Shown: positions 8,133 through 16,923, numbered from the stretch's first letter. The stretch: DNA of 35,783 nucleotides from Methylocystaceae bacterium (GCA_013373265.1 JABXIC010000167.1:1-35783), one strand, 5' to 3'. Notes: generated from the sequence alone by a model not told the origin. Numbers and translations: made by a program.

Positions 8133-9623
8133 TCACAGGTCAAAGTCAGTATGGGCCAAATGATTTCCGGCCCCACCTCCCCACACCTTCATGTCTTTTC
8201 CATCCAGATTGTGCACAGGGGTACGCGGCAGACGAACAGGTTCTGCCTGCAAACACCCGGCAACCGCATCCAGCGCATCATCACGTGCAGACACATTGGG
8301 GACCCATTCGCGCATTTCTGTTGGGAAAGAACTCCGCCAGACCGATTGATGCACATGCAAGGCACGCGAAGCCAGAACCACATCAAAGGCAGCTAAAATA
8401 CGTTCTGCTTTATTAATACGCGCATGCTTTTCAATCACCGCGCAAGAAACCGATTGTTTTTCCAACTCCCGCCGCAAAAGACCGGGTAAGAACTTCCCCA
8501 CCCCATTGGTTTCTAAACAAACCGAAGGCAGATAAAAAGTGCGCACAAAATCAACGACCTGACGGCAAAGTTGTGTGGCTTCATCGGCCTCTTGTAGTTT
8601 TTTGGGGTCATGGGTCATATAGCGCAATGCATGCAGCCAATACCCCCCTTGATCATCACTGTACACAGCAGCAATGACACTGGCATCCCCTTTTTGTGGG
8701 GACCCAAAAGACGGATCCCACCAACAACTTGCCGAGATCAATTTACGCCCTTGTAACGATAAGAACGCCAATTGATTTTGTTCGCTATAGTCCAGATCCT
8801 CTTCATAAAGACGCATCATATCCGGGTCCAATCGGCTTTCTGATATATTAACGGGACGCAGCATCATCTGGCTTTCAAACTTGTTTTTCCCTGTGCGCCG
8901 ACGAATGGCCTCAATATTGGCATCAGGAAAACGCGCCGGCCATTGGCTACGTCCGTTCTGATCAAGCAACGGCAGCTCAAAACGCTCAAACCCCAACAAA
9001 AAGGGTTCGTCACCCTCCTGCTTTTTTTCGCCATAAATTGTATAAAATGTATGGGGTGTGCCGACATAAAGCTGCAAGCCACCGGGGACCAAAACATAAT
9101 CAATCTCTTGCAAACGCGCGCGCAAATCCAACCGTTTGGGCGGACTATCACAGGTGTTGGGGACTTCCACATCATCACAAATCACCACATCGGCGCGAGA
9201 CCCCGTGATGTTTGCCCCAATCCCTTTTGCCAACATGGAAGGATCACGCAATTCGCTGGGGCGATTGACGGTAAACTGGTCAGAGGCCCATTGTTCTTTG
9301 CGCTTGGGCTTCAAGGCTTTGGTCAGGGGGTGGCGCTCGATAATACGTTTAACATTACGCACCATCTTTTTTGCCAAGGCAAAATCCGCCGCCATCACCA
9401 TGATCCGGCGATCCGCATCCAAATAGAGCAACCAGGCACAAAACAATCCGACCAATGTGCTCTTGCCTGAATTGCGAAACGCCATCAACAACAATTCCCG
9501 ACGTCCCGTCTTCCACGCATCATCCAGCCAGCGGGCAATTTGCAGGTGATGCTTGGGCATACTCAACCCCTGCAGCTGGTCCCACAACATGACAAACTCA
9601 GGAAAAACCACGATGTTTTTCAT
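8133..9623 (-). CDS. terL: Phage terminase large subunit
   Basis: About 496 aa from the ATG at 9623, which has AAGGAG upstream; a further 104 in-frame codons upstream come from unrelated decayed sequence. The ATPase domain has a Walker-A-like RNSGKST (50-56) and Walker B VVICDD (146-151). The C-terminal nuclease domain shows acidic residues in WWDPSFG..KGDAS, in the LETNG segment and in DDALDAVAG near the end. It packages DNA into the prohead through the portal encoded at 24005. Unusually, it is separated from the putative small subunit by a CPBP gene and a pseudogene. Confidence 0.93.
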   Translation of the reverse strand: MKNIVVFPEFVMLWDQLQGLSMPKHHLQIARWLDDAWKTGRRELLLMAFRNSGKSTLVGLFCAWLLYLDADRRIMVMAADFALAKKMVRNVKRIIERHPLTKALKPKRKEQWASDQFTVNRPSELRDPSMLAKGIGANITGSRADVVICDDVEVPNTCDSPPKRLDLRARLQEIDYVLVPGGLQLYVGTPHTFYTIYGEKKQEGDEPFLLGFERFELPLLDQNGRSQWPARFPDANIEAIRRRTGKNKFESQMMLRPVNISESRLDPDMMRLYEEDLDYSEQNQLAFLSLQGRKLISASCWWDPSFGSPQKGDASVIAAVYSDDQGGYWLHALRYMTHDPKKLQEADEATQLCRQVVDFVRTFYLPSVCLETNGVGKFLPGLLRRELEKQSVSCAVIEKHARINKAERILAAFDVVLASRALHVHQSVWRSSFPTEMREWVPNVSARDDALDAVAGCLQAEPVRLPRTPVHNLDGKDMKVWGGGAGNHLAHTDFDL

Positions 9624-9680
9624 TTTTATTTTGTCTCCTTTATGAGATGTTGAAAAGTCTTGGCCACAGGAGAACACACC

Positions 9681-10104
9681 ATGCAACGCTGGCTTATCGG
9701 ATGGGTCACCCTTTTCTTTGCAATACCGAACGCCTAAGCACTTGATTGCGAAAACGCTATAATTCAAAGTGACAATGATGTCATTTGGCTTGATACCCAA
9801 AACGTCAGTGCGCCCTTGGACTGCAAACGCCTCAAAAAGCCCCTGTCGGGCTAGTGCCTGTATATCTCTATGACACCAGGAAAGCGGCCTTAAACGCACG
9901 CGTAAAAATAAATATCTATTCGTTTGATTTTGCAATCAACAGCCATCACCAAGATGCTTTTTATGCGGGCCAAACGTCACCCTCAGCCGGGTCGATAACA
10001 AAAACGATTGCTCTTTGCTTCGTCTCAATGATGACCTGTGCAATGCTTTCTTCATTTCTTGGGATAAGAATAAAAAAAATGCATGTATAGGACAGAAATT
10101 AACT
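9681..10104 (+). pseudogene. Decayed gene for a small secreted Cys-containing protein
   Basis: The plus strand opens at 9681 with a good signal peptide (MQRWLIGWVTLFFAIPNA), then a TAA where the mature protein should start, then a sensible stretch (LDCENAIIQSDNDVIWLDTQ, later LDCKRLKK) up to a TAG. Protein-like sequence continues in another frame (PVYLYDTRKAALNARVKINI) and then a third (NDDLCNAFFISWDKNKKNAC, later GQKLTCK). Two in-frame stops and at least two frame changes indicate a disrupted gene. The original family is not recognised. It probably arrived with the neighbouring CPBP gene as cargo. Confidence 0.55.
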
Positions 10105-10737
10105 TGTAAGGCTCTCCCAGTAAGGAATGCCAAAATACCACATATCCACTGCCAAATGCATCAAGACCGTAAATAAAACAGTTCGTGTTTTGAGGTAAAA
10201 ATACATCAGGACGCCCCCCCAAATGAGGGCTGTTGTGAAACTCGCCAAACCTTGTGGAATATGGATAAAAGCAAAGATCATCGATGACAACACATATAGT
10301 TTTATCATCGACCAGCCACTTGCTTCTGCTTTTTCCCCAAAACCGCGCCGAAAGACAAATTCCTCTGATAACGCAACCAAAATCAGCCCCACCGTATAAT
10401 CAAAAACGATCAGCGGCACTTGGTCCGGCAAGGGAAAACTGACCGGTATAAAAAGTAACTGATTGAAATCATCATAGGTCTGCAAGGATGAGACCCATTG
10501 ATCCACGGTCAACAGTACAGCACAAACACCAATAGCCTCCAACCAAGTCCGAAACCGGGGCATGCGCCATTGATTTAAAGCAACCAAGATTTGATCCCAA
10601 AGTAGCCAAACGATTAAAATCCGAAGACCATAATCGGCCATGAATATCCACGGTGGGGACAGGTAAAACTTCCCCCAACCGATCAGAAAAAGACTGATAC
10701 ACAAAACCAGTTTTGACACCTCAGATACTCCCGACAT
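10099..10737 (-). CDS. CPBP family intramembrane metalloprotease
   Basis: 212 aa with about six to eight membrane segments. All three active-site motifs of the CPBP/Abi family are present: EEFVFR (Glu125, Glu126, Arg130), FAFIH (His159) and HLAVD (His194, Asp198). Members cleave membrane substrates or process peptides, and some are linked to bacteriocin immunity. Location between putative small and large terminase genes is not typical of podoviruses, so it looks like inserted cargo. A perfect hairpin precedes the gene at 10789. No strong RBS is visible, so the start is provisional. Confidence 0.82.
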   Translation of the reverse strand: MSGVSEVSKLVLCISLFLIGWGKFYLSPPWIFMADYGLRILIVWLLWDQILVALNQWRMPRFRTWLEAIGVCAVLLTVDQWVSSLQTYDDFNQLLFIPVSFPLPDQVPLIVFDYTVGLILVALSEEFVFRRGFGEKAEASGWSMIKLYVLSSMIFAFIHIPQGLASFTTALIWGGVLMYFYLKTRTVLFTVLMHLAVDMWYFGIPYWESLTS

Positions 10738-10788
10738 TTTTCTCGAGAAAAGATAATCCTATCACCCTTTGACCTCTTCATCACCAGA

Positions 10789-10819
10789 TATGTTCCCCCG
10801 CCAAAAACGGGGGAACATA
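10789..10819. other. Perfect 12-bp stem-loop without U-tract
   Basis: Arms TATGTTCCCCCG and CGGGGGAACATA are exactly complementary around the loop CCAAAAA. No T-run follows on either strand, so it is not a standard intrinsic terminator. It lies between the putative small terminase gene and the CPBP gene. Confidence 0.6.
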
Positions 10820-10828
10820 AACACCTCT

Positions 10829-11170
10829 TTAGGCTTCCAGTTCTTTCAACGCGGCACGCGCACCTGCCAAAAGACCTGCGATTTCTTCATCTTCCGATAA
10901 AGTCGGTGTTGGGTTTTCTTCCTGTTCTGCCCAGCGCACCAGTTTAGTCAAAAGCTCCACATGGGACAAAGCTGCCTTGCAGGCCGCGTGATGGGCGGCA
11001 AAGCCTTTTGCATCTTCGGGCACTTCGGCATCAGAAAAGGCTTCGTAACTTACCGTTGCACTTTGAATAAGCGACGGCAAAAGATTACATAACAGGGTAC
11101 GCACTTCTTCAATGCTCCCTGCTTTCTTTCGCCGCCTTCGTCTTTTAGGAGCTTGAGTCGTCTCGGTCAT
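10829..11170 (-). CDS. Putative phage terminase small subunit
   Basis: About 113 aa from the ATG at 11170, preceded by GGAGAGG. The N-terminus is strongly basic (KRRRRRKK), followed by a helical region (IEEVRTLLCNLLPSLIQSAT and AAHHAACKAALSHVELLTKL) and an acidic tail. The size, basic N-terminus and position upstream of terL suit a small terminase, but I do not see a diagnostic motif. It could be another DNA-binding phage protein. Confidence 0.4.
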   Translation of the reverse strand: MTETTQAPKRRRRRKKAGSIEEVRTLLCNLLPSLIQSATVSYEAFSDAEVPEDAKGFAAHHAACKAALSHVELLTKLVRWAEQEENPTPTLSEDEEIAGLLAGARAALKELEA

Positions 11171-11249
11171 TCCCTCTCCTCTCCATAAAAAAGTCGTTTG
11201 CCTCCAAGAGGAAAACGACTGATCCATTCACAGATATAAGCTCAGTTTG

Positions 11250-11609
11250 TTAAGCAATCACCAAACCTGCGGGTTGCACCAGTTTCAAATCATCCGGGGA
11301 AAGGGCAGAGTCAATCGTGGGATCATCCGTGGCATCACGCAAGGCCTGTTTTTGCAAAGCAATTGTTTGTTGTGAGGTCACATTCCCGCTTTCAAGCGCT
11401 TTCATAAAATCAGCATCGAGTTGATTGAATACCGGCACCCGCGCGGCACGAATTTTTTCGCGCCAAATATCGCGCGCCTTGACCATATCAACGGCAATAA
11501 CATCACCCTCTAACGCCCAAGCATCCCGAAAAGTGCGGTCGTTTGTGTTTTGGACGGCGTCAGCATCCACGATATCAGCGCCGACTTTTAAATAAGTTTT
11601 TATAGCCAT
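11250..11609 (-). CDS. Phage tail (fibre) assembly-type protein
   Basis: 119 aa. The block DRTFRDAWALEGDVIAVDM followed by KARDIWREKIRAAR and DADFMKALESG is typical of small phage proteins encoded just after tail fibres and thought to help fibre folding or attachment. The gene shares a 1-bp junction with the gene upstream (both end or start at 11609) and is surely cotranscribed with the fibre genes. Structural component or chaperone cannot be separated from sequence. Confidence 0.55.
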   Translation of the reverse strand: MAIKTYLKVGADIVDADAVQNTNDRTFRDAWALEGDVIAVDMVKARDIWREKIRAARVPVFNQLDADFMKALESGNVTSQQTIALQKQALRDATDDPTIDSALSPDDLKLVQPAGLVIA

Positions 11610-12148
11610 TACGCGGCTCCTTTCTCAAGTTCTAGATTTTGGTCAATTTTCCAAGCGTTGCGCCATGCACGGTTTGCCGGTAATTGGTCTTTGCGACAAA
11701 TCACCATTTTTATTGAATTACCCCGCTTGGCGTTCCAAACGTGCATAGGCACGTCTTTTTGAATAAGATATTCAATGGCTTGTTCTTCACTCATCGGGCC
11801 GATGGGCGGGGTATCATGCAGGATATGACCGTTTAGAATGCGGCCATCGTGGTCATATTCAAAATTATGATAAACCTCGACCGGGGGTAAAATGCCACCA
11901 TGTAAAGCACATGCCATAAAGTTAGGGTCGGGCACCAAGACGCAAGCGGGTTTATCCAGATCGGCTTCAAAAACGACCCTATAGTCCGATTGAATAGGCT
12001 TCAAGTGACCCTTAGCAACGGCAAGGCGTTCATAAAGCTTAAGTCTTGGAAAATCAGCGAACCGTATAAAACCGTATCGCTTGCGGAGGGGCAAAGGGAG
12101 TTTCCACGCAATACGTTGCCACAAAGGGAGGTCTTTTAATTCCGTCAT
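11609..12148 (-). CDS. Conserved phage protein next to the fibre genes
   Basis: About 179 aa from the ATG at 12148, which overlaps the stop of the preceding gene as ATGA. The C-terminal part (VWNAKRGNSIKMVICRKDQL, then NRAWRNAWKID) resembles the DRTFRDAW motif of the next gene, suggesting a shared domain or role in the tail. The N-terminal part (LPLWQRIAWKLPLPLRKRYG) is unfamiliar. Function unknown; fibre maturation is a guess from position. Confidence 0.5.
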   Translation of the reverse strand: MTELKDLPLWQRIAWKLPLPLRKRYGFIRFADFPRLKLYERLAVAKGHLKPIQSDYRVVFEADLDKPACVLVPDPNFMACALHGGILPPVEVYHNFEYDHDGRILNGHILHDTPPIGPMSEEQAIEYLIQKDVPMHVWNAKRGNSIKMVICRKDQLPANRAWRNAWKIDQNLELEKGAA

Positions 12149-12549
12149 GCCAAGTCTCCATGAATAGTAAACCCTGAAAAGAAACCATCTCTTACATAGC
12201 CATTTGCGTAACAGTTTGAACATTCAAAGCTTGTGGTGGTTTTATCAAACACCGATGCCATATCACTATATTGAGGCCCATAACCACCCAATGATGCGCC
12301 GGAAATATGGGTTGTGCAGTTTGCCGAGTATTTACCATTTACCATTACGTTTGTGAGGCTACAGGAAATATGTCCCGTTCCTATATCCATAATGGAGGAT
12401 ACGTTTAATGTGTCACCTATCGAACCGTCTGAAGGGTATTCAGGGGGGTTCATGTCAGCTTGATACCATTGCATAAAGGACCCCCAAGCTTTCGCTTGTC
12501 CGGCGTCAACATCACGACCATTTACATTTGTGACTGTAATATTACTCAT
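12145..12549 (-). CDS. Tail fibre tip paralog C
   Basis: 134 aa. It shares with its two upstream neighbours the core AKAW..., a run like 'DTLNVSSIMDIGTGHISCSL' and the terminal GDLA. The NVSS-x2-D-x-GTG motif is widespread in C-terminal tips of podovirus and prophage tail fibres. This copy is the most divergent of the three and Cys-richer (FECSNCYANGY). Start and stop overlap neighbours by 4 bp. Confidence 0.7.
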   Translation of the reverse strand: MSNITVTNVNGRDVDAGQAKAWGSFMQWYQADMNPPEYPSDGSIGDTLNVSSIMDIGTGHISCSLTNVMVNGKYSANCTTHISGASLGGYGPQYSDMASVFDKTTTSFECSNCYANGYVRDGFFSGFTIHGDLA

Positions 12550-12941
12550 GCTAAATCTCCCAATACGTTACAGAAGCATGGGTTTGTATCTATATATGAA
12601 CCTGCATCATTAATATTAGCTACGTGGAGTAACGCCGTTTGGCCTGATACATCACCCTGAGCCGCCCCCACTGTGTAAAGCTCACCGGGGGCCGTGCTAT
12701 TCATACCAGCAGAACCGATTGGGGCGTTTTGAGCGCTTGAAAAAGCATTGGTATAATTGATAGTAAATTTACCGACACCGCCGTCAACAACGCTAGAGAC
12801 GTTAAAAGAGCCGTCAATCGTGCCTCCGCTAAGAGGAAGAAATTTTGCCCAAACCTTAGCCGACCCGTTAACAATATAACTAATATCAACGCCTTGGGAA
12901 CCATCACCAAGTTCAATGCGATTTGTTCTTAAAGTACTCAT
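12546..12941 (-). CDS. Tail fibre tip paralog B
   Basis: 131 aa. Core motif AKVWAKF...GSFNVSSVVDGGVGKFTINY and C-terminal GDLA, as in the flanking paralogs. The middle is variable (TAPGELYTVGAAQGDVSGQT), as expected of receptor-contacting surfaces. Its 4-bp overlaps with both neighbours suggest translational coupling so that the three proteins are made together. Confidence 0.72.
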   Translation of the reverse strand: MSTLRTNRIELGDGSQGVDISYIVNGSAKVWAKFLPLSGGTIDGSFNVSSVVDGGVGKFTINYTNAFSSAQNAPIGSAGMNSTAPGELYTVGAAQGDVSGQTALLHVANINDAGSYIDTNPCFCNVLGDLA

Positions 12942-13312
12942 GCCAAATCTCCATGAACAACAGAACTGACGCTATAAGCACCGCCATAATTACCATTGTA
13001 ATCTTTATTCCACACAGACACCGCAGCGGCTGTTCTTGTAAATGCTGACTCGTTGGCTTCATGACCAATAGATACACCATGAATAGACGTTACTTGGTTA
13101 GAATATGCGTTATTAAGCATTAACGATGTGAAGTTAATCTGAGCCTTTCCCGTACCTTTATCGACACCAGAAGACACATTAAACGAGCCAGCTACACTGA
13201 AACCACTACTCGTATTTAGATTTGACCAAGCTTTCGCAGCGCTTTGCCCCGTCAAATCAACAGGGGAACCATCAAACTTTTCAATAACGTCTGTCTTTAA
13301 TGTTGCAACCAT
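12938..13312 (-). CDS. Tail fibre tip paralog A
   Basis: 124 aa. First of three tandem paralogs, with AKAWSNL...GSFNVSSGVDKGTGKAQINF and a GDLA end. The stop of the fibre-stem gene (13313) directly abuts this start. In related phages this NVSS domain is fused to the fibre stem, whereas here it is a separate gene. It probably trimerises at the fibre end and binds the host surface (inference). Confidence 0.72.
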   Translation of the reverse strand: MVATLKTDVIEKFDGSPVDLTGQSAAKAWSNLNTSSGFSVAGSFNVSSGVDKGTGKAQINFTSLMLNNAYSNQVTSIHGVSIGHEANESAFTRTAAAVSVWNKDYNGNYGGAYSVSSVVHGDLA

Positions 13313-14167
13313 TTAAACCACCGTATAGTTACCGCTGATCGTCAAGGTGAACGTGTCAGCGATTGTGATAGGACCAGCCGACATACCATTGGTTCCTGAA
13401 GGGATTGTGATATCTTCAGAAATCGTATCAGCGTTTGTGCGAATGATTGAGTTTGTGCCAAGAGACGGACCGCCAAGGGTTACGGCCGGATCGATCTTGG
13501 CTTGTGTAATGGCCCCATCAGTCACATCATCGGTTTCAATCAGGTCTGCGACTTCACGATACAGCGCAGGATCAAAGGTCTGCGCTTCATCACGCGCTGA
13601 CTCTGCAGCCGTTTGGGCATCTGCAGCCAGAATTGCAGCTTGCGTTGCAGTTTCCGCATTGGCTTGTGCCTGAAATATCTCAACGGCACTTGGACCTACA
13701 ATCGGCAAGCCGTCACTGTCAAAAGCCAACGTCCCATTGGCACGATCCGTTTTTGCCGGCAAGATCAAGCTGGCATCACCATCCGTAGGATGTAACAACA
13801 AAGCGCGTTCAAGATCATCAGCATTTTGCTGATTTATAGCAACCAAATAGTCAAGTTCCTGATTAATAACATGGGCATGAAAAGCACCACCTTCAGCAAA
13901 GTCACTCAATCGCTCAATCACCAAACGGCGGCGTAAAGTCACAACAACATCAGCCATGGGGGCCATATCAAAAGTGACGCTACCACCCTCACTTTGTCCT
14001 GCACCACTGATGATGTAGCCACTGGTGAGCCGTAACTCATCTAAATAAACTTCGAGATCATTTTCCTTAAAGATTGGAAAAGGATATATAAATTCGGTCT
14101 GTGTACCATCCCCCAACGCCTGTATGCGCGGACGCACGTCACCGATGACGATGCTTTCTACCATCAT
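13313..14167 (-). CDS. Tail fibre stem protein, T7 gp17 N-terminus type
   Basis: 284 aa. Residues ~10-110 fit the virion-anchoring N-terminal domain of T7-like fibres (GDGTQTEFIYPFPIFKENDL, EVYLDEL, then the RRLVIERLSDF region). An Ala-rich coiled coil follows (AQANAETATQAAILAADAQT), and the end is beta-rich (TISEDITIPSGTNGMSAGPI). AAGGAG precedes a double ATG; the second (14164) has the better spacing. The protein is much shorter than T7 gp17, consistent with the receptor-binding end being encoded by the three downstream genes. Confidence 0.8.
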   Translation of the reverse strand: MMVESIVIGDVRPRIQALGDGTQTEFIYPFPIFKENDLEVYLDELRLTSGYIISGAGQSEGGSVTFDMAPMADVVVTLRRRLVIERLSDFAEGGAFHAHVINQELDYLVAINQQNADDLERALLLHPTDGDASLILPAKTDRANGTLAFDSDGLPIVGPSAVEIFQAQANAETATQAAILAADAQTAAESARDEAQTFDPALYREVADLIETDDVTDGAITQAKIDPAVTLGGPSLGTNSIIRTNADTISEDITIPSGTNGMSAGPITIADTFTLTISGNYTVV

Positions 14168-14199
14168 CTTAACTCCTTTAATGATTGTGATTAAGTCGG

Positions 14200-16116
14200 T
14201 TAGGCGTTGGCCGTTAGTTCTTCAACAACGGACATCACGCTAAAAGGTAAAGGGGTGTCTTGTTCAATGCGCCAAAGACTTTGCGTTCCATTCGCGTGCC
14301 ACCCCAATGCACGCACGGTGATATCACCGGTAAAATGTGCTGGTGCGCTATCTAAAACCCCAAGTGTTCCAATCTTCTTAAAAGGAACATCCCGAGCACC
14401 ACGCCCCACATCCAATTTTAAAGCTTGTGTATCTTTCAGACGAAAGGTCAGAGAGACCAATCGCATGCGCCCCCCTTGCGCCCCATATGCCGTGGCTTGG
14501 GGGGAGGGTGGCAAAGGTTCAAGCTTGTGGCTGAAGGACAAGCCAGCTTCTAAGGTATAGACATCACGATCCAACGTTACTTGCCCTGAAACAACCGTTT
14601 GATCTGAATAAACCGCTCCATCTGCAACGACTTTTACCACAGCATCATTTAAATGCGTTAAGCCATTCCAGATCATAGCCCCCTCGTCGTCACTCCCTAA
14701 AAGAGCACCATCGGTTGCCAGTTTATCATCAAAAACCTCGATAAAGGTTTGACCAAAACGTTCAACCAAAACGTAAGCCTCCTGGCCGACAACAGCAATA
14801 TTCTTAAAGCTCCCTTGAGTTTCCAACACCGACCAGGCCGATATTTTTTCTGCACGATAAACACTTAACGCCCCCATGGTCCCGTCACCCATCACCATAT
14901 AGAACAAACGACGGTAACTGTCATAATCCTGATCAACAGGATCATTCATGATATGTTTACACAGCATGGCAAGGTCATTGGACTGATAGGCTTGTTCTAC
15001 ATCAGCAAATAAAAATTCCCGCAAATCCTGACCATCGCGCGACACAAACAATGTTGCCCCATCCACATTGCGTGGCGGGACATAACGATGCACAGCGGTG
15101 CCCACACGGGTTTGGCGTTTCAATTGGATGGTTTCCGGTGTTAACGGTTCACCTGACACCATCCATTCCGCCCCTGACGTGAAAATTTGCAGATGACGGG
15201 ATGAAAAAAGCGACCGTATGGCATTAACCTGATCGGACAGAATGGCAAATTCAATAGCTTCATCATCCAAACCCTCCCCCAAATCAAAATTAAACAGATC
15301 TGATGACTTGGACATCCACAAGCGATTGGGTAAATCCCGTGTCCCGCCAATAACCAAACGATCTTGATGAAACACCACCGCTACGGGCCAGCCGTGAACA
15401 GCAGAAAAAGACTGTTCTTCCCAATCTTTCGTCGCACTTGTATCCACCAAACCACTCACTTCCTTAACTTCTGCTGTTGCCGTGGTGGGAGAAGTCACTG
15501 CCGTGATTACAACTTCTTTCTTTGCCAATCGAATTCGGGTATTTACATGATCGTCAACAAACACATCCCCACTGGCGGTCAAAGTGACCGTTCCGCTTGT
15601 CCCGCTTGCCTGTAAGGTCAGGTCATCAGCAGCAAACTTGTAATATGGCTGATAAACTTTTCCTGTTTCGTCATCCTCATAGAAAGTCCACTCACTGAGC
15701 GTCCAATCCGTATGGGTTGTACGTGTAATTTTACGCGGTGAAACATCTGGATGAACCACCAGTAATGTATCGGCGCTTTGTGTCCATGTCAGCAAAGACA
15801 ATTGATCTTCAGCCCAAGGCGTATCAATGGAGACTTGTTTGTTGCCGTCACGATAGACGGTCATCTTTAAGTCACTGAAAACCAACAGATAGGCTTGCTC
15901 AATATTAAATTCAAAGGCAACCAAGCGGGCAGGCCCTAAAGCTGTGTCAATATAGCGCAAGCCCGGACGACGGCGTACCCCACCTGTGGGATAGATGATC
16001 ACATTGCGCATGGAAGTCATCCCATTTTCATAGGCTTTCAAGTCACCACGGCCAATTAAAAAAGGCGATACCTCACCGCCTGAAAAACTGTTTTTTGCAA
16101 TACGTGTACGTGCCAT
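14200..16116 (-). CDS. Tail tubular protein B (T7 gp12-like nozzle)
   Basis: About 638 aa. The N-terminus NSFSGGEVSPFLIGRGDLKA followed by YENGMTSMRNVIIYPTGGV and RRRPGLRY is diagnostic of the gp12/tail-tubular-B family, which forms the conical tip of short podovirus tails. The ATG overlaps the stop of the tail tubular A gene as TGATG. The fibre-stem gene follows directly, so the usual internal virion protein genes (gp14-16 in T7) are absent at this point. Confidence 0.88.
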   Translation of the reverse strand: MARTRIAKNSFSGGEVSPFLIGRGDLKAYENGMTSMRNVIIYPTGGVRRRPGLRYIDTALGPARLVAFEFNIEQAYLLVFSDLKMTVYRDGNKQVSIDTPWAEDQLSLLTWTQSADTLLVVHPDVSPRKITRTTHTDWTLSEWTFYEDDETGKVYQPYYKFAADDLTLQASGTSGTVTLTASGDVFVDDHVNTRIRLAKKEVVITAVTSPTTATAEVKEVSGLVDTSATKDWEEQSFSAVHGWPVAVVFHQDRLVIGGTRDLPNRLWMSKSSDLFNFDLGEGLDDEAIEFAILSDQVNAIRSLFSSRHLQIFTSGAEWMVSGEPLTPETIQLKRQTRVGTAVHRYVPPRNVDGATLFVSRDGQDLREFLFADVEQAYQSNDLAMLCKHIMNDPVDQDYDSYRRLFYMVMGDGTMGALSVYRAEKISAWSVLETQGSFKNIAVVGQEAYVLVERFGQTFIEVFDDKLATDGALLGSDDEGAMIWNGLTHLNDAVVKVVADGAVYSDQTVVSGQVTLDRDVYTLEAGLSFSHKLEPLPPSPQATAYGAQGGRMRLVSLTFRLKDTQALKLDVGRGARDVPFKKIGTLGVLDSAPAHFTGDITVRALGWHANGTQSLWRIEQDTPLPFSVMSVVEELTANA

Positions 16117-16685
16117 CAATGCCTCACTTCCAGCAAACCATCCAAAGAAATGGCCTGCGGTGTTTGCTGTTGCGCATCAATCGTGCGTGCCTTTTGCAAA
16201 TCTTTCTCACCTTGACGTAAAATTGCTTCACCACGCGATGCACTTTCCGTCAAAGGTAAACAAAATTCAGCCGCCAGATGGGTGATCACACATTGAGAAA
16301 AATAAGGGGGAAATTCGGTTGGTTCTGGTCGAAAAATATAAGTCAACACTATACCTTCCATATCCGTATGAAGGCGCTTTTCCTGAATGCGATAACTGAC
16401 GCCACGACTATTGCCCCCAGTCCCCACGGACAAAGCACGCAAGAAATCACCGGGTAACTGATAGGCATAAGAAAAATCGGCTAAGGGTTGTACTGCCAAT
16501 TTCGGCAAACGCATTTGTGCAGTTGCAAAACTCCAAGGATAAGAAGATAACAACGCATCAACGACACCGGGATATAAGTTTTCCGCAACTTCGGCTTCTG
16601 CCGAGCCATCATCAAAGGATGATAAGGTATTCGCCCCAATTTTCAATAAGGCACGTGAACACAATCCTATTTTGGTTAAGGACAT
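16116..16685 (-). CDS. Tail tubular protein A (T7 gp11-like adaptor)
   Basis: About 189 aa from the ATG at 16685, which has AAGGAGG upstream. Family signs are LCSRALLKIGANTLSSFDDG, AENLYPGVVDALLSSYPWSF and FSYAYQLPGDFLRAL, typical of the gatekeeper/adaptor protein linking portal to nozzle. First gene of the tail operon; a perfect dyad lies upstream at 16710-16725. Confidence 0.88.
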   Translation of the reverse strand: MSLTKIGLCSRALLKIGANTLSSFDDGSAEAEVAENLYPGVVDALLSSYPWSFATAQMRLPKLAVQPLADFSYAYQLPGDFLRALSVGTGGNSRGVSYRIQEKRLHTDMEGIVLTYIFRPEPTEFPPYFSQCVITHLAAEFCLPLTESASRGEAILRQGEKDLQKARTIDAQQQTPQAISLDGLLEVRH

Positions 16686-16709
16686 AAATTTCCTCCTTTT
16701 TTGACAAAA

Positions 16710-16725
16710 GTGAAACATATTTCAC
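16710..16725. promoter_or_regulatory. Perfect dyad upstream of the tail operon
   Basis: GTGAAA-CATA-TTTCAC is an exact 6-4-6 inverted repeat about 25 bp upstream of the tail tubular A start. The AT-rich gap 16719-16923 serves both this gene and the divergent coiled-coil gene and must hold both promoters. The dyad could be an operator; no protein is assigned. Confidence 0.35.
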
Positions 16726-16923
16726 ATATTTATAATGTAATAATATTTGAATTCGATAAGAAATGAGATAATTTCCATAACACACTGTAAGTTATTATTT
16801 TTATTGTGTAATATTTAGAAATTAAACTCTTCTTGCTCATTGTGCCCCGGTATGATTCCCTATAAGAAAAGACACATGTTTTGACCGAGATATAAATGCA
16901 TCAGTAGAATATATGGAGCCAAT

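Noticed and set aside
9624-9935. Extra 104-codon N-terminal extension of the large terminase
   Set aside because: It lies antisense to a decayed signal-peptide gene, does not resemble terminase, and the ATG at 9623 has a strong AAGGAG site.
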